Shown piece after piece: positions 24,849 through 32,434 of a stretch of 64,000 nucleotides of DNA (positions within the stretch are counted from its first letter, which is position 1; each line of letters starts with the position of its first letter). Below the pieces are notes generated by a model, which worked only from the letters and a program-made list of their open reading frames with translations, was not told the DNA's origin and searched no databases. Source of the stretch: Clostridium akagii DSM 12554 (GTDB lineage: Bacteria; Bacillota; Clostridia; Clostridiales; Clostridiaceae); the NCBI RefSeq assembly GCF_000686725.1, contig NZ_JMLK01000020.1, positions 1 to 64,000 of the forward strand. Direction: 5' to 3'. Made by a program: the position numbers and the translations under genes.

Positions 24849-26141
24849 ATGATTAGTGGCAAGCGTTATGAACTATTTAAAGATGTACCGTTAAGCGATT
24901 GGAACGATTGGAAATGGCAACTAAAAAACAGAATAGAAGATATCGACCAGCTTAAAAAATATCTAAATCTTACAAAAGAAGAAGAGGATGGTGCAAAAAA
25001 ATGTCTTGGCAAGTTCAGAATGGCCATAACCCCATATTATTTATCATTAATAGATGCTAATGATAAACATGATCCTATAAGAAAGCAGGCGGTTCCTACC
25101 ATAGATGAATTAAATATATCCAGTGCAGATCTTTTAGATCCCCTTCACGAAGATGGTGATTCCCCTGTACCTGGTTTAACTCACAGATATCCTGACAGAG
25201 TATTATTACTTATAACTGATCAATGTGCAATGTATTGTAGACATTGTACTCGTAGAAGATTTGCAGGCACCAAAGATAAATGTCTTCCCATGGCTCAAAT
25301 TGAAAAATGTATTGAATATATTGCCTTAAATCCTTCTATACGTGATGTTCTTCTCTCTGGAGGCGACGCCCTTTTAATTAGCGACGAAAACTTGGAATAT
25401 ATAATAAAAAGGCTGAGAGAAATTCCCCATGTAGAAATAATTCGAATAGGTTCAAGAGTTCCTGTTGTTATGCCTCAAAGAATAACTGATGATCTTGTAA
25501 ATATGCTAAAAAAATATCATCCAATTTGGTTAAACACACATTTTAATCACCCAAATGAAATCACAGAAGAATCAAAAAAAGCCTGCGAAAAATTAGCTGA
25601 TGCTGGCATTCCCCTTGGAAATCAATCCGTTTTGTTAAAAGGTGTTAATGATTGCGTCCATGTAATGAAAAAATTAGTAAACGAACTAGTTATGATAAGA
25701 GTTAGACCATATTATATATATCAATGTGATCTTTCCATGGGACTTAGTCATTTTAGAACTTCTGTATCTAAAGGCGTAGAAATTATTGAAGGTCTTCGTG
25801 GTCATACGTCAGGATACTGTGTTCCAACCTTTGTAGTGGATGCTCCCGGTGGTGGTGGAAAAATACCTATAATGCCAAATTACGTAATAAGTCAAAGTAA
25901 TGATAAAATCATCCTTAGGAACTTTGAAGGAGTTATAACCTCATACCAAGAACCTAAAAATTATAATCCAGATTGTCACTGTGATGTATGTACTGGACGA
26001 AAAAAGGTTCACAAAATTGGAGTTTCTGGCCTTTTAAATGGAGAAAATATTACTATTGAATCTGGAAATTCTGAAAGAAAATCTAGAGAAAAATGTTTTT
26101 CTGGCGAGCCTGAGCTTAATCCTAAAACCGTAAAAGCATGA
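24849..26141 (+). CDS. kamA: L-lysine 2,3-aminomutase
   Basis: A radical SAM/PLP enzyme of 430 residues that converts L-lysine to L-beta-lysine, the entry step. The cluster motif is CAMYCRHC (Cys126, Cys130, Cys133). The C-terminal zinc-binding cysteines appear in CHCDVCTGRKK, and the PLP region in VVDAPGGGGKIP. The ATG at 24849 follows AGGAG. It overlaps kamB by 4 bp. Confidence 0.96.
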   Translation: MISGKRYELFKDVPLSDWNDWKWQLKNRIEDIDQLKKYLNLTKEEEDGAKKCLGKFRMAITPYYLSLIDANDKHDPIRKQAVPTIDELNISSADLLDPLHEDGDSPVPGLTHRYPDRVLLLITDQCAMYCRHCTRRRFAGTKDKCLPMAQIEKCIEYIALNPSIRDVLLSGGDALLISDENLEYIIKRLREIPHVEIIRIGSRVPVVMPQRITDDLVNMLKKYHPIWLNTHFNHPNEITEESKKACEKLADAGIPLGNQSVLLKGVNDCVHVMKKLVNELVMIRVRPYYIYQCDLSMGLSHFRTSVSKGVEIIEGLRGHTSGYCVPTFVVDAPGGGGKIPIMPNYVISQSNDKIILRNFEGVITSYQEPKNYNPDCHCDVCTGRKKVHKIGVSGLLNGENITIESGNSERKSREKCFSGEPELNPKTVKA

Positions 26142-27172
26142 CGATGTCTAAAGTATTAACTGATCTTATTAACAAAGTATATAGCTATAATACTTTATCC
26201 ATTATAGGACTTGAAAAAAATACTGGTAAAACAACTACTCTAAACTTCCTTATAAGAACTTTAAAAAATATAACCCTTGGCATTACCTCTATAGGCATGG
26301 ATGGTGAAGATAAGGATACTATATATGGAACTAATAAACCAAAGATATACATTGATAAAGGAACCCTAGTTGCTTCGGCAAAAACTAGCCTACTTCTAAG
26401 TGATGTCACTTTTGAAATACTAGAAGTATTAGATATAAATACGCCTCTTGGCTCCATAATAATTGCAAAGAGTGTAAGCCCAGGTTTTGCACAGATATCT
26501 GGTGCTTCCACTAAAAATGGAACAAAAAAAGTTATATGTGCCATGGAGAAATATGGTGCTAATTTAAGCCTTGTGGATGGTGCTCTTTCACGAAAAACCT
26601 TTGCAGATCCACTTATTACTGATGCCTCAATCTTATGCATTGGAGCTGCATTCTCTGAGAACACTAATACTCTTGTAAACGAAACTTTAAAATTAATATG
26701 TTTCTATTCTCTACCAGAAGCTGAGGATAAAACCAAAGAGCTTTATAAAAATAATATGGAGCAAGCCAGGCTCCTCTTTGTATATAAAAATAAAATAATA
26801 AAGAGTAAAGCAAAAACCAACCTAGGTTCTTCAAAGGAAATCATATCCAATTTCAGTGATGACTTAAGATATGTTTTTATAAAAGGCGCTATTACAAATT
26901 CACTTTTCATAGATATATTAAATTCACAGTTCAATGTGAGTAATGTGATATTTATAATTGAGGATGGTACAAAATTATTTTTAGATATGGGCAGTTATTC
27001 TAGATTTCTAGATAAGGGTGGACAATTTCAGTGCTTAAAGAAAATAAATATAATTGGTATAAGCATAAATCCAAAGTCTATCTCTGGATATTCCTTAGAC
27101 TATAAAGCTATTGAATCTAGATTAAAACGTAGCATAAATATCCCTGTTTTTAATGTTTTAAATCAGCAATAG
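26138..27172 (+). CDS. kamB: Lysine 5,6-aminomutase reactivase subunit KamB-like protein
   Basis: A 344-residue P-loop protein with a Walker A motif GLEKNTGKTT at residues 24-33. It matches the protein encoded between kamA and the MutS-like gene in lysine-fermentation operons, which is thought to help reactivate or load lysine 5,6-aminomutase with adenosylcobalamin. The first codons overlap kamA. The function is established mostly by context and annotation, so the biochemical role is less certain than the orthology. Confidence 0.78.
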   Translation: MTMSKVLTDLINKVYSYNTLSIIGLEKNTGKTTTLNFLIRTLKNITLGITSIGMDGEDKDTIYGTNKPKIYIDKGTLVASAKTSLLLSDVTFEILEVLDINTPLGSIIIAKSVSPGFAQISGASTKNGTKKVICAMEKYGANLSLVDGALSRKTFADPLITDASILCIGAAFSENTNTLVNETLKLICFYSLPEAEDKTKELYKNNMEQARLLFVYKNKIIKSKAKTNLGSSKEIISNFSDDLRYVFIKGAITNSLFIDILNSQFNVSNVIFIIEDGTKLFLDMGSYSRFLDKGGQFQCLKKINIIGISINPKSISGYSLDYKAIESRLKRSINIPVFNVLNQQ

Positions 27173-27184
27173 GATGTGATTTAT

Positions 27185-28666
27185 ATGATAGATTTAGATA
27201 AAAAAAGTTTAGAAAAGATTGGTTTCTTTAATGTATTGGATAGCATGTGTATTTCTACTGTTTTCGGACATAGCCTAATCTATAACCTAAAACAAATTAC
27301 AGATATAAATACCCTTAGCACTGAATATGATAACGTAGAAAAATGTATTACAAAGGTTAGAAATGATAAATTTTATAATAATTTCACTGATCTATTGGGG
27401 AGATTTAGAGACATTAGAAATACATTTACAAAATGTAGCCTAGGAGAAGTGCTGGATGAGGTTGAACTTTATGAAATCAAAAATTTCACCTTACTATCCA
27501 TGGAATTAAAACAAATATATGAAAACAGTAACCTTTTACTTACGGGCATTACTTTATTTGATCTTTCAGCTGTTTATAAAAAACTTAATCCTCATAAAAG
27601 TGAAACGAACAGTTTTTATATTTATAATGACTATTCTCAGTTTCTCATAAAAGTGCGAATCAAAAAAGCTTCCATAGATAAATTACTTTTTAAAGAAAAG
27701 GATTTAAATAAACAAAAGGAACTTTTGAGAGAAAGAGCATCTATGATAAATGAAGAAAAATCAGAAGAATTTAAAATAAGGAAAATGTTATCATCGGAAA
27801 TTTTAAAATATACAGAGAAATTATTGGATTTCACTTCAAACATAGGAAAACTGGATATTCTATTTTCCAAAGCTAAGCTTGCCATAGACTATGACATGTG
27901 CCGCCCAATTGCTAGGAGTAAAAATACAATAAGGATGAAAAATGGAGTTCATCCAATTATAAAAAATGAGGTTACAAAACGTGGCGGGATTTTTTATCCC
28001 ATCTCCATTGAAGTCTCTCTTGGCAGTTCTGTAATTACTGGTGCAAATATGGGTGGTAAAACTGTAATTCTAAGCGTCATTGCCCTTAATTGCATTCTGG
28101 CTAGCCTAGGATTTTTCTCATTTGCTGAAACTTTTGAATTTTTTCCTTTTGACTTTATCTATTTTTTATATGAAGATTCTGTCTCACCTCAAACGGGTCT
28201 TAGCAGTTTTGGTAGTGAAATAGTTCAGGTAAAGAAAGCACTTGAAAAGCTTAAATATGAAAATGGAATCTTACTAATTGATGAGTTTGCAAGAGGGACT
28301 AATCCAGTGGAAGGCAGTAATTTGACTAAAGCTTTGGTCTCTTACTTAAACAAATTTTCTTCGGTATCCGTGTTAACAACTCACTACGATGGAGTTTGCA
28401 CCCTTGCAAAAAAACATTATCAAGTAAAAGGGCTTAAAAATATAGATTTTACTGCCCTTAAAATTTCTTATACATCGGATGAAAATTATCTTAAAATTAT
28501 AAATAACCTTATGGATTACACTTTAGAGAAAATGGATAAAAATGCTGTAGTTCCTAGAGATGCACTTAATATATGTTCACTTATAGGCATTGATAGCGAA
28601 ATTATAAAAATTGCTGAGAAAATGTATACAGGGAGGCAAAAAAATGAAAAGCAAACTGAATCTTAA
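27185..28666 (+). CDS. kamC: Lysine 5,6-aminomutase reactivase ATPase KamC (MutS-like)
   Basis: A 493-residue MutS-family ATPase without mismatch-recognition domains. It has a Walker A motif GANMGGKT at about 286-293, a Walker B motif ILLIDEFARGTNP and the following LTTHYDG switch. In this operon the family is linked to reactivation of the B12-dependent aminomutase, not DNA repair. The start chosen is the ATG at 27185 with AGGATGTGA upstream; a GTG at 27176 is possible. It overlaps kamD by 23 bp. Confidence 0.8.
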   Translation: MIDLDKKSLEKIGFFNVLDSMCISTVFGHSLIYNLKQITDINTLSTEYDNVEKCITKVRNDKFYNNFTDLLGRFRDIRNTFTKCSLGEVLDEVELYEIKNFTLLSMELKQIYENSNLLLTGITLFDLSAVYKKLNPHKSETNSFYIYNDYSQFLIKVRIKKASIDKLLFKEKDLNKQKELLRERASMINEEKSEEFKIRKMLSSEILKYTEKLLDFTSNIGKLDILFSKAKLAIDYDMCRPIARSKNTIRMKNGVHPIIKNEVTKRGGIFYPISIEVSLGSSVITGANMGGKTVILSVIALNCILASLGFFSFAETFEFFPFDFIYFLYEDSVSPQTGLSSFGSEIVQVKKALEKLKYENGILLIDEFARGTNPVEGSNLTKALVSYLNKFSSVSVLTTHYDGVCTLAKKHYQVKGLKNIDFTALKISYTSDENYLKIINNLMDYTLEKMDKNAVVPRDALNICSLIGIDSEIIKIAEKMYTGRQKNEKQTES

Positions 28667-30203
28667 TTTTGAAATAGCAAATAGGGCAAGAGCTTGTGCT
28701 CATAATATATCTTTAGAAGTTCAAAATTTTATAGATAAACATACCACTGTTTCAGTTGAAAGAACCATATGTAGACTATTTGGCATTGATGGAGTAGATA
28801 AAAACGGTGTTCCTCTTCCAAACATTGTTGTAGACAATGTTTATAGTAAAAATGCTCTATCAAAAGGTATAGCCTATTATTTAAGTAATGCTATGCTAAT
28901 TACTGGACTTACCCCAGAAGAAATAGCTAAAGAAGTTTCCATGGGACGCATAGATCTTACTGAGTTTAAATCAATAGATGAGATAGATACAATTCAGAAT
29001 GCAATAAAAACAGCTGATAATGCAATAAAAATAATAAAGGATAATAAAGAAATTAGGGATAAGACTTTAGAACTTTATGGCGACAAAGAAGGTCCTTATT
29101 TATACGTAATTGTAGCAACTGGAAACATATATGAGGATATAACCCAAGCTGTTGCCGCTGCAAAACAAGGTGCAGATATTATCGCCGTAATAAGAACCAC
29201 AGGACAAAGTCTTCTTGATTATGTTCCCTATGGCGCCACTACTGAAGGCTTTGGTGGAACCTATGCTACCCAAGAGAATTTTAGACTAATGAGAAGCGCA
29301 CTAGACGACGTAGGTCATAAGCTAAAAAGATATATAAGGCTTTGTAATTATTGCTCCGGTCTATGTATGAGTGAAATCGCAGCTATGGGAGCTTTTGAAA
29401 GACTTGATGTAATGCTTAATGATGCCCTATACGGTATACTTTTCAGAGATATAAACATGAAAAGGACCTTAGTTGATCAATATTTTTCAAGAGTTATAAA
29501 TGGCTATGCAGGAGTGATAATAAACACAGGTGAAGACAATTATCTGACTACTTCTGACGCCTTTGAAGAAGCTCATACTGTACTTGCTTCTCAATTTATA
29601 AATGAGCAATTTGCACTTATGGCTGGTCTTAAAGAAGAACAAATGGGTCTTGGTCATGCATTTGAAATGGACCCAGACATGGAAAATGCTTTTGTTTACG
29701 AATTATCCCAGGCCCAAATGGCTAGAGAAATCTTTCCTAAGGCTCCTTTAAAATATATGCCTCCAACAAAATACATGACAGGAAATATATTTAAAGGACA
29801 GGTCCAAGACACCTTATTTAACATGGTATCAGTTATGACAAACCAAAAGATTCACCTTTTAGGCATGCTTACTGAAGCACTTCATACCCCTTTTATGTCT
29901 GACAGGGCACTCTCTATTGAAAATGCTTCTTATGTGTTTAACTCAATGAAAAACCTAGGTGATGAAATAGAGTTTAAAGAGAATGGTTTAATCCAAAAGA
30001 GAGCAGATTTTGTACTAAATGAAGCCTATAACCTTTTAATGGATATTGAGAGAGATGGGCTATTTAATACGCTTGAAAAAGGAGCTTTTGGAGGAATTAA
30101 AAGATCAAGAGATATGGGTAAAGGTCTTGATGGCGTTATTGTAAAAGATGATGAATATTTTAATCCATTTTTAGAATTAATGAAGGAATCATCTAAGAAA
30201 TAA
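28644..30203 (+). CDS. kamD: Lysine 5,6-aminomutase alpha subunit
   Basis: The large TIM-barrel subunit (519 residues) of adenosylcobalamin/PLP-dependent lysine 5,6-aminomutase, which turns L-beta-lysine into 3,5-diaminohexanoate. Conserved stretches include SVERTICRLFGIDGVD, TTGQSLLDYVPYGATTEGFGG and GLGHAFEMDPDMEN. The start is the ATG at 28644, 7 bases after GGGAGG; an earlier in-frame ATG lies deep inside kamC. It is followed 21 bp later by kamE. Confidence 0.96.
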   Translation: MKSKLNLNFEIANRARACAHNISLEVQNFIDKHTTVSVERTICRLFGIDGVDKNGVPLPNIVVDNVYSKNALSKGIAYYLSNAMLITGLTPEEIAKEVSMGRIDLTEFKSIDEIDTIQNAIKTADNAIKIIKDNKEIRDKTLELYGDKEGPYLYVIVATGNIYEDITQAVAAAKQGADIIAVIRTTGQSLLDYVPYGATTEGFGGTYATQENFRLMRSALDDVGHKLKRYIRLCNYCSGLCMSEIAAMGAFERLDVMLNDALYGILFRDINMKRTLVDQYFSRVINGYAGVIINTGEDNYLTTSDAFEEAHTVLASQFINEQFALMAGLKEEQMGLGHAFEMDPDMENAFVYELSQAQMAREIFPKAPLKYMPPTKYMTGNIFKGQVQDTLFNMVSVMTNQKIHLLGMLTEALHTPFMSDRALSIENASYVFNSMKNLGDEIEFKENGLIQKRADFVLNEAYNLLMDIERDGLFNTLEKGAFGGIKRSRDMGKGLDGVIVKDDEYFNPFLELMKESSKK

Positions 30204-30224
30204 CAAATAGAAAGGAAGGTTATT

Positions 30225-31010
30225 ATGAGCGGTGGATTATATTCTCTGGAAAAAAAAGAATTTGATAAAACACTCCAATTAAAATCTGTTAAACCTTATG
30301 GTGACACTATGAATGATGGCAAAGTGCAAGTTAGTTTTACACTTCCCCTAGAAGATTCTGAGAGATCTACAGAAGCAGCTAGACTTCTAGGGGAAAAAAT
30401 GGGCCTTACGTCTCCAGATGTAGTTTGCCACAAGAAACTAGATAAAGATTTCACTTTTTATATTGTGTATGGAAGCCTTAATTGCAGCGTAGATTATACT
30501 TCTATAAATATCAAGACTCAAGATGCCAGTGCTATGACCATGGCTGAAACAGATGAGTATATTAGAACTAATATAAAACGGAAAGTCATTATAGTTGGTG
30601 CAAGCACGGGAACAGATGCCCATACTGTTGGTATAGATGCAATAATGAACATGAAGGGTTATGCTGGTCATTATGGAATTGAACGTTATGCTATGATTGA
30701 AGCCTATAATCTTGGAAGCCAAGTTGAAAATGAAGACTTTATAAAAAAAGCTCTTGAATTAAACGCAGATGTACTTTTAGTTTCTCAAACAGTAACTCAA
30801 AAAGATGTTCACATTAAAAACCTAACAAATTTAGTTGAGCTTCTTGAAGCTGAAAACCTGAGAGATAAATTTGTCCTTATATGTGGAGGCGCAAGAATAA
30901 CTCAAAGGCTAGCAAAAGAACTTGGATATGATGCTGGTTTTGGTCCTGGGAAATTTGCAGATGATGTGGCAACTTTTGCAGTTACTGAAATGGTTAATAG
31001 ACATTTCTAG
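30225..31010 (+). CDS. kamE: Lysine 5,6-aminomutase beta subunit
   Basis: The small, cobalamin-binding subunit (261 residues). The base-off B12 motif DAHTVG places the cobalt-ligating histidine at 133. Lys144, in NMKGYAG, is at the position known for the PLP-binding lysine of this enzyme. ICGGARITQRLAKELG near the C-terminus fits the Rossmann-like B12 domain. The ATG at 30225 has AAAGGAAGG. It is the last gene before a terminator. Confidence 0.96.
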   Translation: MSGGLYSLEKKEFDKTLQLKSVKPYGDTMNDGKVQVSFTLPLEDSERSTEAARLLGEKMGLTSPDVVCHKKLDKDFTFYIVYGSLNCSVDYTSINIKTQDASAMTMAETDEYIRTNIKRKVIIVGASTGTDAHTVGIDAIMNMKGYAGHYGIERYAMIEAYNLGSQVENEDFIKKALELNADVLLVSQTVTQKDVHIKNLTNLVELLEAENLRDKFVLICGGARITQRLAKELGYDAGFGPGKFADDVATFAVTEMVNRHF

Positions 31011-31036
31011 GGAGCGGTGCCTCCCTTTATTTTTTT
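31009..31036 (+). terminator. Terminator after kamE
   Basis: AGGGAG/CTCCCT stem with a 6-base loop followed by TTATTTTTTT. It overlaps the kamE stop. Confidence 0.75.
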
Positions 31037-31082
31037 GTATAATTAATATATAATATCAGTAATCACTATAGGCATCTTCAAA

Positions 31083-31113
31083 AAAATAGCTAGTCAGTAT
31101 GCTAGTCTATTTT
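31083..31113 (+). terminator. Second hairpin between kamE and the pucR-type gene
   Basis: AAAATAG-CTAG ... CTAG-T-CTATTTT forms an 11-bp stem with one bulge, followed by CTTTC. It could be a back-up terminator or lie in the leader of the regulator gene. Confidence 0.5.
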
Positions 31114-31146
31114 CTTTCATATGCCTTAATTAAGGGGGATAATACC

Positions 31147-32319
31147 TTGGCCTTTCTTGTTCGAAATATTATAGAAAATAACCTTCTTGAAGGTGCAACA
31201 ATTGTAGCTGGAATAGATGGCAGTGATAATGAGCTGTTGTGGATAAATCTAATGGAAATATTAGACGCTTTAGATTCTCTTCAAAAAGGAGAACTTTTAA
31301 TCACAACTGGTTATGAAATGGATAATGAAAAACTTTATAAAGATATAATTTTAAGACTTAAAGCCAAGGGCCTTGCTGGACTTGCTATACAAACTGGATA
31401 CTACATATCTGAAATCCCAAAATATATTATAGATGCTGCAAATAAATATAATTTCCCTGTAATTAATTTGCCACAAACTCTCACTTTTTCATACATAACC
31501 CGAACTTTGATTGATAACATAAATCTACAACTTAACCTAAATGGTGATTCGGATTTTGTAAACCTTAAAAACAAACTCGAGGTAATTTTGAAAGATATTT
31601 CTAATGGTACAAATAAAATGCTAAATACCGAAACACTTTATCCAATGCACCTTTTTTTACTTACCATTTCCTCTAATGATAAAAATATAGTGACAAATGA
31701 TATTGTTGTAAAAAGCGTAGATAAAATAAAAGCTTATTTTTCTAGTATAAACTGCACCACAAAAATAGAATTGTCAGGTAAAAAGATATTATATATAGTT
31801 TCCTTAAATCATGATTTTTCCCTTAAAAATCTATATTTTGATCTTTCAAAAATACTTACAAACTTATCTAAAGAATTTAATATGACTTTTTTAATCGGTA
31901 CCAGTGTTTTAATTAGCGTTAATAACTTAATAGTTTCGTTTAATGATGCACTGGCGAGCCAGCAAATATTAATGAAACTTGGTGGCTTGAAGGGCATTTG
32001 CTCATTTGAAGATATAGAGTTGTTTAAAATGTTTGAGATATTGCATCACAGTGACCAGGATCTTAAATTTGCCTATGAAACATTAGGTCCTGTTCTGGAC
32101 TATGATGCTTTACATAAAAGCTCTTACCTTGAAACACTTAATCTCTATTTAATTAATGAATGTAGCACTGCTGAGACTTGTAGCAAATTATTTATACATA
32201 GACATACATTAAAAAATAGACTAGACAAAATAAGTGAACTCTGCAATATAAACTTTAAAAGTCATTATTCTAGAATGATTTTTTCAATGGCAATATTTAT
32301 TTATGAACACTGCACCTAG
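31147..32319 (+). CDS. PucR-family transcriptional regulator, probable regulator of lysine fermentation
   Basis: A 390-residue regulator. The N-terminal PucR sensor domain (EGATIVAGIDGSDNELLWIN, then LQKGELLITTGYEM) is followed by a GGDEF-like linker region. The C-terminal HTH_30 domain (CSTAETCSKLFIHRHTLKNR, then LDKISELCNINFKSHYSR) completes it. The start is a TTG at 31147 with AAGGGGGAT eight bases upstream; an ATG at 31099 lies inside a hairpin. It follows the lysine operon, and a perfect dyad upstream of that operon (22373-22395) is a likely target. The effector is unknown. Confidence 0.82.
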   Translation: MAFLVRNIIENNLLEGATIVAGIDGSDNELLWINLMEILDALDSLQKGELLITTGYEMDNEKLYKDIILRLKAKGLAGLAIQTGYYISEIPKYIIDAANKYNFPVINLPQTLTFSYITRTLIDNINLQLNLNGDSDFVNLKNKLEVILKDISNGTNKMLNTETLYPMHLFLLTISSNDKNIVTNDIVVKSVDKIKAYFSSINCTTKIELSGKKILYIVSLNHDFSLKNLYFDLSKILTNLSKEFNMTFLIGTSVLISVNNLIVSFNDALASQQILMKLGGLKGICSFEDIELFKMFEILHHSDQDLKFAYETLGPVLDYDALHKSSYLETLNLYLINECSTAETCSKLFIHRHTLKNRLDKISELCNINFKSHYSRMIFSMAIFIYEHCT

Positions 32320-32367
32320 CCAGTGAAAAGTTAATGACCATCTTCTACCTAAACAGAAAATCCAATA

Positions 32368-32420
32368 AAAATATGGCTGCAAATAGATTGGTTTACACAA
32401 ACTAATTGCAGCCATATTTT
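32368..32420. terminator. Bidirectional terminator between the pucR-type and yhgE-type genes
   Basis: A perfect 15-bp stem AAAATATGGCTGCAA/TTGCAGCCATATTTT with a 23-base loop lies between two convergent genes. Confidence 0.85.
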
Positions 32421-32434
32421 ATATAGAAAATATT

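Noticed and set aside
26185-26664. Minus-strand 159-codon ORF opposite kamB
   Set aside because: It lies antisense to a well-supported gene and has no site or family likeness.
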